The position numbers and the translations under genes are program-made. Positions 7,569-16,917 of a stretch of 64,000 nucleotides of DNA are shown piece by piece. Numbering within the stretch: the first letter of the stretch is position 1; each line of letters opens with the position of its first letter. A model generated the notes under the pieces. That model had not been told where the DNA came from, did not search any database, and saw only the letters and a list, made by a program, of their open reading frames with translations. This DNA is from Ruminiclostridium hungatei (GTDB taxonomy: Bacteria; Bacillota; Clostridia; Acetivibrionales; DSM-1351): positions 21,830 through 85,829 of the forward strand of contig NZ_MZGX01000028.1 of the NCBI RefSeq assembly GCF_002051585.1. The letters are read 5' to 3'.

Positions 7569-9737
7569 CTAGCGGGATAGCTCGGCGTATTTCTTGCTGC
7601 TTCTGAATTTACCGGAAATTCCGATAATAAGAGCTACAACAATCAATGCACCAAAGACAATCAAAACAATATCTCCATTTACTACCGCATTTTCTGAAGA
7701 AGACTCCATAAGTGATATATCAAGCACCTTAGGCTTAACTGCCGAAGTACCCCTGAATATAAAGCTTCCTATGGTATTAACAAGAAACGCACAAATATAG
7801 GCAAAACCGGTTTGGTAGGACACGGCAAACAGTGTTGATTTCCAGCTTCCGAATTCCTTCTTCATTGAACCGATGGCAGCAAAGCAAGGTGCGGCAAACA
7901 GTGTAAACATCATAAATGCGAAAGCTGATACCTGGGTGAAGGATATTGGTACAGCCGAACCAACGGAAGCAAAAGTGGCAACAACGACCTCTTTTGCAAC
8001 GAGTCCGGTAAGGGATGCAACAACCGGTGCCCAACTGTCGCCAAAGCCAAGCGGCATAAACACCCAGCGAACCGCATGGCCGATGGTGGCAAGCATGCTT
8101 TCGTCAATCCTGTCTGCTCCCACATAACTAAGTGTGAAGCTGAAGTTCTGCATGATCCAGAGTGCAGTACAAGCTACAAATATAACAGTACCGGCTTTTT
8201 TTACAAAAGATTTGGCCTTTTCCCACATGTGAATTGCCACACCCTTGAATCTTGGAAGCTTGTAGTTAGGCAATTCCATAACGAAGGGAGCAGGTTCTCC
8301 GGCAAATCTTTTTGTTCTCTTCAGGATAATACCCGAAACAATTACCATACATATTGAAATCATATATATGGAAGGCCCTACCCAGGATTCTCCCGGGAAC
8401 ATCATTGCAATGAACATTGCAAAAACAGGAAGCTTGGCACCGCATGGAATAAAAGGTGTAAGCATAATGGTCATTTTTCTGTCTTTTTCATTTTCAATGG
8501 TTCTGCTTGCCATTATTCCGGGAATTGAACAACCTGTTCCAATAAGCATTGGAATAAAGGATTTGCCTGAAAGCCCGAATTTTCTGAATATCCTGTCCAT
8601 AATAAACGCAACTCTGGCCATATATCCGCTGTCTTCAAGCAGAGACAGGAACAGGAACAATATCATCAATTGAGGTACGTAAATAAATATTGCAGATATA
8701 CTGCCTACAATACCGTTTACTATAAGGTCCAGAGCCCATTCCGAGGCTCCCAGGCTGGTAAGTCCGGTCTCAACGCCTCCCTGAATCCATCCGAAGAAGC
8801 TTTCAACCCAGCCTATGGTCATATCGCCCACAGAGGTAATCGAAATATAGTATATAATCCATAAAATACCGAAGAATATGGGCAAGGCCAGCCACCTGTT
8901 GGTAACAACCCTGTCAATCCTGTCAGAGGTGGTCATTCCCCTGCCGCTTTTTTTATAGCTCTTTTGAATTACCTTGCTTATATAATTGTATCTTTCATTT
9001 GTTATGATACTTTCAGAATCGTCATCAAGCTTTTCTTCACAATTTTTGATGACACCTTCGATTTCAGCAGCCAAGCCGTCATCCAGCTTTAACTTCTCCC
9101 TTACCTTTTCATCTCTTTCAAAAAACTTTACAGAGTACCATTTAAGCTCCGAACCGTCAGCTATCCGGGCTTGAACAAGCTCTCCGATTGTGCCCACTGC
9201 AGCTTCGACTTCATCGTCGAATTTGTGCCGGGCAACAGTCTTCTCCCCGCTTTTTGCAATTTCCAGGGCTTTTCCGATCAAATCCCTGAGACCCGTCCCC
9301 TTTACTGCGGAGGTTTCAACAACCATGCAGCCCAATTCCTTTGAAAGCTGAGCAGTATTAATCTTGTCACCGTTTTTTTCAACTACATCCATCATATTTA
9401 ATGCAACAATTGTAGGAATACCTATTTCAACTATCTGGGTAGTCAAATAAAGATTTCTCTCTATATTTGAAGCATCAACTATATTGATTATAGCATCGGG
9501 CTTTTCATCCAGCAGATAGTTTCTGGTGATTACCTCTTCAAGGGTATACGGGGACAGGGAGTAAATACCGGGAAGATCCATTATAATTACGTCCTTATTT
9601 CCCTTGAGTTTGCCCTCTTTTTTTTCTACAGTAACACCGGGCCAGTTCCCCACATATTGTGAGCTTCCTGTCAATTCATTAAACATTGTAGTTTTTCCGC
9701 AGTTCGGATTTCCTGCAAGAGCTATTTTTATTGCCAT
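7569..9737 (-). CDS. feoB: Ferrous iron transporter FeoB
   Basis: A 722-residue protein from the ATG at 9737, which follows GGGGGA. The N-terminal G domain has GNPNCGKTT (P-loop), the G3 motif DLPGIYSL and the G4 motif NMMD, followed by a helical linker and a membrane domain with two Gate motifs (MARVAFIMDRIFRKFGLSG region with IGTGCSIPGIMASR, and the later GFGDSWAPVVASLTGLVAKE region). It imports Fe2+ in a GTP-dependent way. It is the third gene of a feoA-feoA-feoB-small protein operon; a DtxR-type operator lies 20 bases before the start. Confidence 0.95.
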   Translation of the reverse strand: MAIKIALAGNPNCGKTTMFNELTGSSQYVGNWPGVTVEKKEGKLKGNKDVIIMDLPGIYSLSPYTLEEVITRNYLLDEKPDAIINIVDASNIERNLYLTTQIVEIGIPTIVALNMMDVVEKNGDKINTAQLSKELGCMVVETSAVKGTGLRDLIGKALEIAKSGEKTVARHKFDDEVEAAVGTIGELVQARIADGSELKWYSVKFFERDEKVREKLKLDDGLAAEIEGVIKNCEEKLDDDSESIITNERYNYISKVIQKSYKKSGRGMTTSDRIDRVVTNRWLALPIFFGILWIIYYISITSVGDMTIGWVESFFGWIQGGVETGLTSLGASEWALDLIVNGIVGSISAIFIYVPQLMILFLFLSLLEDSGYMARVAFIMDRIFRKFGLSGKSFIPMLIGTGCSIPGIMASRTIENEKDRKMTIMLTPFIPCGAKLPVFAMFIAMMFPGESWVGPSIYMISICMVIVSGIILKRTKRFAGEPAPFVMELPNYKLPRFKGVAIHMWEKAKSFVKKAGTVIFVACTALWIMQNFSFTLSYVGADRIDESMLATIGHAVRWVFMPLGFGDSWAPVVASLTGLVAKEVVVATFASVGSAVPISFTQVSAFAFMMFTLFAAPCFAAIGSMKKEFGSWKSTLFAVSYQTGFAYICAFLVNTIGSFIFRGTSAVKPKVLDISLMESSSENAVVNGDIVLIVFGALIVVALIIGISGKFRSSKKYAELSR

Positions 9738-9757
9738 TGTAAGTTCCCCCATCTCTT

Positions 9758-9773
9758 GTTAGCATAAGCTAAC
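9758..9773. promoter_or_regulatory. DtxR-type operator before feoB
   Basis: GTTAGC-ATAA-GCTAAC, a perfect palindrome between feoA and feoB. It has the same half-sites as the three sites at 10304-10380, which ties it to the adjacent metal-dependent regulator. A repressor bound inside the operon could uncouple feoB from feoA expression. Confidence 0.65.
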
Positions 9774-9799
9774 TAAAGCTTAAAAATAATTAAATCCGG

Positions 9800-10021
9800 T
9801 TATTCCACTATAATTTTTTCAGCGTCGGCTTTCCTTAAGGACAATTCATAGCCTCTCACTGTAATTTCAATTGGATCTCCCAAAGGTGCAACTTTTCTTA
9901 CAACCACCGTAGAACCTTTTGTGATTCCCATATCCATTATCCTTCTTTTGGTGGCCCCTTCTCCTTCAAGTTTGATAACCGTCACACTTTCACCAGTATT
10001 TGCGGTTTTAAGAGTTTTCAT
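9800..10021 (-). CDS. feoA: FeoA-domain protein
   Basis: A 73-residue SH3-like protein with the FeoA hallmarks: KLEGEGATKRRIMDMGITKG, VVRKVAPLGDPIEITVRGYELSLR and a C-terminal AEKIIVE. FeoA stimulates FeoB in the membrane-associated ferrous iron uptake complex. It follows another FeoA gene by 12 bases and precedes feoB by 62 bases containing a DtxR-type palindrome. The sequence is canonical. Confidence 0.93.
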   Translation of the reverse strand: MKTLKTANTGESVTVIKLEGEGATKRRIMDMGITKGSTVVVRKVAPLGDPIEITVRGYELSLRKADAEKIIVE

Positions 10022-10033
10022 ATTAACCTCCGA

Positions 10034-10243
10034 TTAAATAACAATTCTGCTTGCCATGGATTTGTCCAGAGCCACTCTTGAATTCTTAACGCTGAGAATC
10101 ATATTGCCTCCCAGTTCCGAAACCACTGTAACACTTCCTCCTACGACAAACCCCAGGCTTTCAAGGAATCTTTTGGTATCATCCTTGCCAAGAATTTTTT
10201 TTATATAGTTTTCTTCTCCTGTTTTTGCAAATGTAAGCGGCAT
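10034..10243 (-). CDS. feoA: Second FeoA-domain protein
   Basis: A 69-residue FeoA-like protein; the ATG at 10243 is chosen because GGGGGG lies 8 bases before it and the upstream extension lacks a site. It contains KRFLESLGFVVGGSVTVVSELGGNMILSV, the FeoA fold in a more divergent form, with RVALDKSMASRIVI at the end. Tandem FeoA genes before FeoB are common in clostridia. It is the first gene of the operon and sits just downstream of three DtxR-type palindromes. Confidence 0.88.
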   Translation of the reverse strand: MPLTFAKTGEENYIKKILGKDDTKRFLESLGFVVGGSVTVVSELGGNMILSVKNSRVALDKSMASRIVI

Positions 10244-10303
10244 ATTTAAAACCCCCCTTATTTTCAACAGCCATATAACGGCCATATTATGTAATCATAC
10301 CAA

Positions 10304-10380
10304 GTTAGATTTAGCTAACTTTGAAAGCAAAAATACAGTTAGCACGAGCTAACTTTCACTAATAGTTTACTATAGCTAAC
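10304..10380. promoter_or_regulatory. Three DtxR-type operators between feo operon and regulator
   Basis: Three palindromes are present: GTTAGATTTAGCTAAC (10304-10319), GTTAGCACGAGCTAAC (10338-10353) and a weaker GTTTACTATAGCTAAC (10365-10380). With the copy at 9758-9773 they define a GTTAGC-N4-GCTAAC motif. They lie between the feo operon and the divergently read DtxR-family gene, so that protein is the likely ligand, giving iron-dependent repression of feo and possibly autoregulation. Confidence 0.75.
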
Positions 10381-10505
10381 CTGTCCTGTCAATATATATT
10401 TTACCAGTTCATGATAATAAATCCTTGCTGCTTATTCAGTTGTTGATAATTCTATTTACATATACTATAATTAATTGATATATAATTCCAATCAGGAGGC
10501 TGGCG

Positions 10506-10871
10506 ATGATTCACGAATCAGGAGAAGATTATTTGGAAACCATTCTATTGCTTCAGAATGAAACCGGTTCGGTCCGCTCAATAGACATAGCAAGGAAACT
10601 GGGTTATACCAAAGCCAGTATCAGCCGTGCCATGAGCATTTTAAAAAAATCTGAATATATAGTTATTGATGGTGAGGGCCAGATTATTTTGACTGAAAAA
10701 GGCCTGCACAAGGCAAAAGATGTGTATGAACGTCATCAATTGATAACCACCTATCTGGTCAGCGCCCTTGGAGTCTCCATGGAAACTGCTTCCGAGGATG
10801 CCTGCAGGATTGAGCATGTCATAAGTGAAGAAAGCTTTGAAAAAATTAAAAAATACGTAAACAGCCTGTAA
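10506..10871 (+). CDS. DtxR/MntR-family metal-dependent regulator
   Basis: A 121-residue protein with an N-terminal winged helix (ESGEDYLETILLL, SIDIARKLGYTKASISRAM, ILTEKGLHKAKDVYERH) and a dimerisation domain with metal-ligand candidates (ERHQLI, EDACRIEHVISEES). It lacks the C-terminal SH3-like domain, as MntR does. GGAGG precedes the ATG. It is divergent from feoA-feoA-feoB across a region with three palindromic operators. An iron-responsive repressor is the best reading; manganese is possible. Confidence 0.88.
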   Translation: MIHESGEDYLETILLLQNETGSVRSIDIARKLGYTKASISRAMSILKKSEYIVIDGEGQIILTEKGLHKAKDVYERHQLITTYLVSALGVSMETASEDACRIEHVISEESFEKIKKYVNSL

Positions 10872-10882
10872 GGCTGTTTTTT
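10860..10882 (+). terminator. Terminator overlapping the regulator stop codon
   Basis: ACAGCCT-GTA-AGGCTGT followed by eight T residues; the loop holds the TAA stop codon of the DtxR-type gene. Confidence 0.85.
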
Positions 10883-11527
10883 TTATTGCAAAGAAGAATT
10901 TGATGACTTTTTTCTCGCCTTCCTGGATTTATATATAATAAATCCTATCACTATGATACATCCAAGAACCACAAGTGATGCCAGGTTGAATATAGACAGG
11001 AATCTTTTAACTCCATCAATATTGTTGCCGATGACCCTTCCGATAAAAAGATAGATGATTTGCTGCAGGAATATGGACAGTATGATATAGGTAAAGTATA
11101 TCCTCTTCTTTACTTTGAATACCCCTGAAAACAGTACCATTATGGAGCTGGTCCCGGGTATGAATTTACTGAGTATCAAACCGTACTTTCCATATTTATG
11201 AAAGACCTTTTCAGATCTTTTTATATGCTTTTCATCGATGTATTTCAAGACAAGCTTATACCGGAGTACTTCATCACCTTTTTTATATCCAAACCAGTAC
11301 ACCAATACTGAGCCCATAAGACTTCCAATAACTGAAACCAAAAGTACAGGCAAAAAATAAAAATGCGTTCCCACAGTTGTGACGTAGCCTTCGAATATTA
11401 TTATTACATCCGACGGATATGGAGGGAATACCAGTTGCAGGACACCTGACAGGAAGAAGAAAATATAAGTAACTACAGGATTGCCATTGACTATGCTGTG
11501 TATAGAATTGAGTATAAAATCCTCCAT
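10883..11527 (-). CDS. VTT/DedA-like membrane protein
   Basis: A 214-residue membrane protein of the SNARE-associated (VTT) family, more divergent than the DedA at 5770-6411. Conserved features are FPPYPSDVIIIFEGYV near residue 35, a GSLMGSVLVYWFGYKKGDEV block and FHKYGKYGLILSKFIPGTSS. The tail is basic (KSRKARKKSSN). Likely in membrane lipid homeostasis. It converges on the DtxR-type gene, with only the terminator between them. Confidence 0.8.
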   Translation of the reverse strand: MEDFILNSIHSIVNGNPVVTYIFFFLSGVLQLVFPPYPSDVIIIFEGYVTTVGTHFYFLPVLLVSVIGSLMGSVLVYWFGYKKGDEVLRYKLVLKYIDEKHIKRSEKVFHKYGKYGLILSKFIPGTSSIMVLFSGVFKVKKRIYFTYIILSIFLQQIIYLFIGRVIGNNIDGVKRFLSIFNLASLVVLGCIIVIGFIIYKSRKARKKSSNSSLQ

Positions 11528-11597
11528 TTACTTTTTACCTTCTTCCTTTGTTTTTTATCTGCATCCTATTATACCCTGTTTTATAATTTATGTCTGA

Positions 11598-11634
11598 AAA
11601 AACAGCCCATTTCAGTATAATAGAAATGGGCTGC
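11598..11634 (-). terminator. Intrinsic terminator of the serine hydrolase gene
   Basis: CAGCCCATTTC (11603-11613) pairs with GAAATGGGCTG (11623-11633); on the minus strand it is followed by TTTTTTC. Confidence 0.85.
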
Positions 11635-11650
11635 AGAAAGGGCAAAGCTC

Positions 11651-12784
11651 TTACTGTGCCTGTACAGGCATATTTGCTGCATAAGCTTCCTGAAATTCAT
11701 ATATTTTTTTGGAAAGCCCGGCAATATTATTGCAGGCTGTTCCAAAATCCACATTATCGGTCATAACGGAAAGCACATACGGGTGCTTTGCAAATACAAT
11801 ACCCACGTCATTAGCCGTTTTAGTCTGATTTCCGATTTTATGAGCCACCTTTACCTCTTGGGGCAGCTTGGCATCTATACGGTCACTCCAGTTAGTATTT
11901 TCCATGTTGTTTATCAGCTCACCGAAGACAGTCTCATTATTCAAATAATGAATATACAGGTCTTTGGCTACAAGTGCCATGTCATAAGGACATGAGCGGT
12001 GAGTTTTTCCGTAATAGACCTTGCCCCCCAAGTCCACAAGATACTGGCGGACATTTTCTATGCCTACCCTGCGGATTATCATATTGACGCCGCAATTATC
12101 GCTCTTTTTTATGGAAAGCTCAGAGGTTTTGCGTACAGTATATTCAGTACCATAAGCAGAAGACTGAATAATTCCCGTTCCCGGTTCCATATCCTCCTGC
12201 TTGTAAACAAGTTTTTCGTCAAATGTGACCTTCCCTGCCTCTATATCCTTAAAAAGCACCATATTAATGGGAAGCTTTGACGTACTGGCTGCAATATATT
12301 CAATCTGATCATTGACATTTACCATTTCACCTGTTGCCAAATCTATATAAGTTACACCGTATTTTCCTGAAAGTTTTGACGTATAATCAGTTATAAGCTT
12401 TTTCAATTCGTCCATCTTTCCGCTCTTTTCAACAGTTCCAAACTCCGGCAGATAGCCGTGCTGTGCAGTAGTAACACCTTTGTTGCCGGATTGTGAACCC
12501 GGAGCAGCAGCGGTAGTGTCCGCAGGTGACTGTGTGGAATCGCCGGATACTGATGACGAGCCTGAAGCAGTATTTCCGGAATCGGTACCCGGCAGTGAGG
12601 AACCCGCAGAACTGCCGGCGGGTTGACCTGAGTCCCAGGGGCTTTTTACTCCGGTAATACTATCGCTGTTTAAAAGCAGGTATGCTGCCATAACGATTGC
12701 CAACACAGACAGTACAGATATGACTGCAACAAGTGTACGTCTTCTCCTGTACATCCTTTGGTTTTTAAAATGATATTTGGACAT
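11651..12784 (-). CDS. Membrane-anchored class A beta-lactamase-like serine hydrolase
   Basis: A 377-residue protein from the ATG at 12784 (AGGAGGC upstream). A basic N-terminus and one transmembrane helix (TLVAVISVLSVLAIVMAAYL) anchor it outside the membrane, followed by a Ser/Gly/Thr-rich linker and a catalytic domain. Catalytic motifs are STSK (SxxK), SDN in KKSDNCGVN, and HKIG in the place of KTG. The Ile in KIG and the linker suggest a peptidoglycan-related serine hydrolase as readily as a resistance enzyme. It is monocistronic with a terminator. Confidence 0.8.
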   Translation of the reverse strand: MSKYHFKNQRMYRRRRTLVAVISVLSVLAIVMAAYLLLNSDSITGVKSPWDSGQPAGSSAGSSLPGTDSGNTASGSSSVSGDSTQSPADTTAAAPGSQSGNKGVTTAQHGYLPEFGTVEKSGKMDELKKLITDYTSKLSGKYGVTYIDLATGEMVNVNDQIEYIAASTSKLPINMVLFKDIEAGKVTFDEKLVYKQEDMEPGTGIIQSSAYGTEYTVRKTSELSIKKSDNCGVNMIIRRVGIENVRQYLVDLGGKVYYGKTHRSCPYDMALVAKDLYIHYLNNETVFGELINNMENTNWSDRIDAKLPQEVKVAHKIGNQTKTANDVGIVFAKHPYVLSVMTDNVDFGTACNNIAGLSKKIYEFQEAYAANMPVQAQ

Positions 12785-12954
12785 TTTGCCTCCTGTATAG
12801 TAAAACACACGCTGTCTGATATAGTAGTACAACAGCATCTAATTTTACCACTATTGATACTGTAGATTCAAATACATTTTCATTAATATTTTATTAATTC
12901 AGCCTCACATATGGCGGTATTTCCGTTACCGGCCTGTCAGCGGCCTTTTTTCAG

Positions 12955-13695
12955 CTATTTGCTGTTTTCAAACATAAGCCTGCAATTATCCGCCCTGTAC
13001 TTTGAATAAATATATTCAACCGCCTGGCCGCTTTTGGAAAAAAGGGTGTTCTGCAGCTTTATAAGCGGTTGTCCAGGCTGAACGCGCAATAATGGTGAAT
13101 CATTGTTGTCTGCAAAAATTATTTCCAGGATGCTTTTGCTCTTGTCCGGAATTAAAGGATATTTGCCCCTGAGAATATCTATAGAGGATTTTCCGCTTTT
13201 TAACTGATGGATAATATCAGGGAAAAGATTCATGGGTATATAAGACTTGTTTAGTGAGTACACGTCTTTTGCCTGATTGTTTATGCAGGACAGATATGTA
13301 ATCACTGCCAGGGGCATACTGCTGTTATAGTTGAATATCCTGTTTAAAAGCTCAACGGAAGAGCTTTCTATTTCAGATATATCAATTATATTTTTTTCAG
13401 AGGGAGCCTGACAATCCAAAATGGAATCAGTAAAACCAGTATAATTTTTCACATCTATTACATTCTTGCGTCCATATACAAAAGTTCCCTTTCCCTTTTC
13501 CTTATAAAGAAAGCCGCTGTTTGTCAGCTCTGCTATAGCCTGTCTTACCGTAGGCCTGGATATGTCATACATCTGGCAGAGATCCTGTTCGGAGGGGATT
13601 TGAGTATTCGGAGCATATTCATTGCTTTCGATTTTTTTAATTATCAAGTCTTTTAACTGCAGATACAAGGGTATACTGCTGAACTTGTTTATCAT
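12955..13695 (-). CDS. GntR/HutC-family transcriptional regulator
   Basis: A 246-residue regulator. The N-terminal GntR winged helix is evident: IPLYLQLKDLIIKKIES, IPSEQDLCQMYDISRPTVRQ and GFLYKEKGKGTFV. The C-terminal part is a UTRA-type effector domain (SKSILEIIFADNNDSPLLRV, PLIKLQNTLFSKSGQAVEYI and a terminal SKYRADNCRL). The family usually senses sugars, amino acids or their phosphates. No obvious target operon is adjacent: purB lies 160 bases upstream behind its own terminator. The effector is unknown. Confidence 0.85.
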   Translation of the reverse strand: MINKFSSIPLYLQLKDLIIKKIESNEYAPNTQIPSEQDLCQMYDISRPTVRQAIAELTNSGFLYKEKGKGTFVYGRKNVIDVKNYTGFTDSILDCQAPSEKNIIDISEIESSSVELLNRIFNYNSSMPLAVITYLSCINNQAKDVYSLNKSYIPMNLFPDIIHQLKSGKSSIDILRGKYPLIPDKSKSILEIIFADNNDSPLLRVQPGQPLIKLQNTLFSKSGQAVEYIYSKYRADNCRLMFENSK

Positions 13696-13754
13696 AGGTT
13701 CTCTCCATTCCGGCTTAAGTATTGTTAAACCCGCTACACGTCTCTTTTGTTTTA

Positions 13755-13791
13755 TAAAAAAAGATAGGATGTCAATACATCATCCTATCTC
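13755..13791 (-). terminator. Intrinsic terminator of purB
   Basis: AGATAGGATG pairs with CATCCTATCT; on the minus strand it is followed by a run of seven T residues. Confidence 0.85.
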
Positions 13792-13852
13792 ATATTATAG
13801 CAAACAAATAAAATTAACTTCAATAGTATTACTGGTCTATTTTATATCCAGG

Positions 13853-15283
13853 CTACACTTTCAGCTCAACCTTCACGTCGGAAACGTCAGCTCCGGCAAG
13901 AACAGGCTTAACTTCGTTTTCAACAAATTCAACCACCTGCTCGGGACTTCTGCCTATATAATTCTTTGGATCAAGTACCGACTGAATAGCCTCCAGCGAC
14001 ATGCCAAACAACGGGTCGGCTGCTATCCTCTCAATAAGATCATTGGACTCGCCGTCAACCTTGACACGTTTTCCGGCATCCATGGAGTGCTTTCTTATCT
14101 GTTCATGAAGCTCCTGCCTGTCACCGCCGTGTTTGACAGCCTCCATCATTATGTTTTCAGTGGCCATAAACGGAAGCTCATCCATGACATGCTTGTTGAT
14201 GACCTTTGGATAAACTACAAAGCCGCTGGAAACATTGATGTAAATGTTAAGGATGGCATCAATTGCCAGGAAGGCCTCAGGAACAGAAATTCTCTTATTT
14301 GCGGAATCATCCAGGGTTCTTTCAAACCATTGGGTGGATGCTGTAATTGCAGGATTAAGCGCATCCACTATAACGTATCTGGCAAGAGAAGAGATTCTTT
14401 CACATCGCATTGGATTCCTTTTGTAGGCCATTGCAGAAGAACCAATCTGCTTTTCCTCAAAGGGCTCTTCCATTTCCTTCATGCTCTGGAGCAGTCTCAT
14501 GTCATTGCTGAATTTATAAGCGCTCTGGGCTATTCCGCTAAGTACGTTCAGAACTCTGCTGTCAAGCTTTCTGGGATATGTCTGGCCTGATACGGCAAAA
14601 ACAGTCCTATAGCCCATTTTATCCGCAATAAGCTGCTCCAGTTTTTTTACTTTTTCATGGTCGCCGTCAAAGAGGTTCAAAAAGCTTGCCTGGGTGCCAG
14701 TTGTACCTTTGGAGCCCAAAAGCTTCATATTGTTTATGGTATGCTCAAGATCCTCCATATCCATAAGGAGCTCCTGAATCCAGAGGGTTGCTCTTTTGCC
14801 AACTGTTACAAGCTGTGCAGGCTGATAGTGCGTAAAACCCAGAGTGGGCATATCTTTATATTCCATTGCAAAATCAGAAAGTTTTTTTATAAGAACAAGC
14901 ATTTTGCTCTTAACCAGCTTCAATGCCTCTGTCATAACTATAATATCTGTATTGTCACCTACATAGCAGGAGGTGGCACCAAGATGGATAATCGCCTTTG
15001 CATCCGGACACTGCTCTCCATATGCATGCACATGGGACATGACATCATGTCTGAACTGTTTTTCGTATTGTTCGGCTGCTTCATAATTGATATCATCCTT
15101 CATGTTCTTTAACTGTTGGATTTGAGCATCGGTAATGTTAAGACCCAGTTCCTTTTCGGCTTCAGCCAGGGCTATCCAAAGCTTTCTCCATGTCCTGAAC
15201 TTCATGTCGGGCGAAAATATCTGCTGCATTTCACTGCTGGCATATCTTGCATTAAAAGGACTTTCATAAACATTTTTCATCAT
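13853..15283 (-). CDS. purB: Adenylosuccinate lyase
   Basis: A 476-residue enzyme; the ATG at 15283 follows GGGAG by 5 bases. It belongs to the fumarase/aspartase superfamily, with the signature SSAMAYKRNPMRCERI (flexible catalytic Ser loop), HLGATSCYVGDNTD (conserved region 1) and TLGFTHYQPAQLVTVGKRA. It cleaves adenylosuccinate to AMP and SAICAR to AICAR with release of fumarate. Its length matches the clostridial long form. It stands alone, with terminators on both sides. Confidence 0.93.
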   Translation of the reverse strand: MMKNVYESPFNARYASSEMQQIFSPDMKFRTWRKLWIALAEAEKELGLNITDAQIQQLKNMKDDINYEAAEQYEKQFRHDVMSHVHAYGEQCPDAKAIIHLGATSCYVGDNTDIIVMTEALKLVKSKMLVLIKKLSDFAMEYKDMPTLGFTHYQPAQLVTVGKRATLWIQELLMDMEDLEHTINNMKLLGSKGTTGTQASFLNLFDGDHEKVKKLEQLIADKMGYRTVFAVSGQTYPRKLDSRVLNVLSGIAQSAYKFSNDMRLLQSMKEMEEPFEEKQIGSSAMAYKRNPMRCERISSLARYVIVDALNPAITASTQWFERTLDDSANKRISVPEAFLAIDAILNIYINVSSGFVVYPKVINKHVMDELPFMATENIMMEAVKHGGDRQELHEQIRKHSMDAGKRVKVDGESNDLIERIAADPLFGMSLEAIQSVLDPKNYIGRSPEQVVEFVENEVKPVLAGADVSDVKVELKV

Positions 15284-15434
15284 CTGATCTCCCATCTGCG
15301 TGAACGCAATCAAGCATTACACGTAAACAAAATAGTTTTAAAATCATTTGGACAGATTTTTGTCAATTGCTATTATACAATAAAACCCGAATGTTTGCAT
15401 TAAAAAAAATAAAAATGTTCGGATTAAAATACTG

Positions 15435-15464
15435 CAAAAAAAGTGCGGGATAAAATCCCGCTTT
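15435..15464 (-). terminator. Intrinsic terminator of the aminotransferase gene
   Basis: GCGGGAT pairs with ATCCCGC around a short loop, followed on the minus strand by TTTTTTT. Confidence 0.8.
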
Positions 15465-15605
15465 AGACATTTATGAATATTAGAATGCACAAGAAAGAAA
15501 TGATTTTCTACAATTCCTCAGGATACTTTCTAACTCATGTAAAATTATATGCTTAATCGCTTATAGGTTCAAGGTATTTACAAAAAATTTATAGGATTTT
15601 CACGG

Positions 15606-16886
15606 TTACATTGCTGCAAGCATTTTTTTGGCCGAAACCAACTGAACGCTGATGCAGAGTATTTCTATGGCCTTTTTCAGCTCCTCTGCGGGAGGCATGG
15701 TTGGCGCTATTCTTATATTCCTGTCCCGTGGGTCCTTACCATAAGGATAGGTGGCTCCTGCTTTTGTAAGGACCACTCCTGCGTCCAGAGAAAGCTTTTC
15801 AACTTCCTTCGCACAGTTGTCAAGAGTGTTGAGACTTACAAAATATCCGCCGTTGGGCTTGTTCCACGAAGCTATATCCTTTCCACCCAGTTCGGTTTCC
15901 AGGATTTCAAGCACCAGGTCAAACTTGGGTTTAAGAATATCTGCATGTTTTTTCATATGTGCGCTGATACCGTCAATATCCTTAAAGTACTTTACATGCC
16001 TGAGCTGGTTGATTTTGTCGTGGCCTATGGTCTGAATAGTCATGCTTTTTCTTATGCTGTTAAGATTTTCTGCACTTGCCGCCATCATGGATATACCGGC
16101 GCCCGGGAAACTGATTTTGGAGGTTGAGCTGAACATGTAAACCATGTTTTCATTGCCGGCAGACTTACAGGCAGCCAAAATGTTTTTTAAACTGTCAGGC
16201 TTATCCGACAAATGATGCACGCAGTAAGCATTGTCCCAGAAGATTCTGAAATCCTTGGCCTTGGGCTTCAAAGCTGCCATTCTGTCGACTACCTGGTCGG
16301 AATAGGTAATTCCGTCAGGGTTGCTGTACTTTGGAACACACCAGATGCCTTTTATGCTATCGTCTTCAGAAACAAGCTTTTCAACGGTATCCATATCCGG
16401 ACCGTCCGGTTTCATGTCAACAATCACCATTTCAATTCCAAAAAGTTCACATATTGCAAAGTGGCGGTCATATCCGGGACTTGGACACAAGAACCTGACC
16501 TTGTCCAGCTTTGACCAGGGAGTTCCCCCCAGAATTCCAAGTGACATGGCTCTGCCAACAGCGTCATACATCAGGTTCAGGCTGGAGTTTCCGCCTATGA
16601 TTATTTCACTTTTGTCCACTTCAAGCATTTCTGCAAAAAGTGCCTTGGCTTCAGGCAGTCCGTCAAGAACTCCATAATTGAAGGTGTCGGTGCCGTCAGC
16701 AGCCTTTCGGAGCTCTTTTGCCGGAATTTCAAGCATTTCGGTGCTCATGTCCAACTGCTGGGAGCAAGGTTTGCCTCTTGTCATATCAAGCTTTAGCTTT
16801 TGCTCTTTATATCCGTTATATCTTTTTTCAAGTTTTTCAATTTCACTTTGAAGTTCGTTTTTTGATAATGCACTATATTTGTTCAT
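15606..16886 (-). CDS. PLP-dependent aminotransferase, MocR-like class I family
   Basis: A 426-residue enzyme with no GntR DNA-binding part. It opens with an LDMTRGKPCSQQLDMS block, typical of the Aminotran_MocR family of free-standing aminotransferases. Other landmarks are WCVPKYSNPDG, FWDNAYCVHHL and the PLP-lysine region SSTSKISFPGAGISMMA. Family members are annotated as aspartate or aromatic aminotransferases; the amino-acid substrate here cannot be told. GAGGAG precedes the ATG. Confidence 0.85.
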   Translation of the reverse strand: MNKYSALSKNELQSEIEKLEKRYNGYKEQKLKLDMTRGKPCSQQLDMSTEMLEIPAKELRKAADGTDTFNYGVLDGLPEAKALFAEMLEVDKSEIIIGGNSSLNLMYDAVGRAMSLGILGGTPWSKLDKVRFLCPSPGYDRHFAICELFGIEMVIVDMKPDGPDMDTVEKLVSEDDSIKGIWCVPKYSNPDGITYSDQVVDRMAALKPKAKDFRIFWDNAYCVHHLSDKPDSLKNILAACKSAGNENMVYMFSSTSKISFPGAGISMMAASAENLNSIRKSMTIQTIGHDKINQLRHVKYFKDIDGISAHMKKHADILKPKFDLVLEILETELGGKDIASWNKPNGGYFVSLNTLDNCAKEVEKLSLDAGVVLTKAGATYPYGKDPRDRNIRIAPTMPPAEELKKAIEILCISVQLVSAKKMLAAM

Positions 16887-16917
16887 TATTGTCTCCTCTC
16901 AAACACAGTCTAACCGG

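Noticed and set aside
12930..12950. Terminator at the end of the GntR gene
   Set aside because: The GGCC/GGCC stem is only four base pairs and the T-run is on the wrong strand for that gene.
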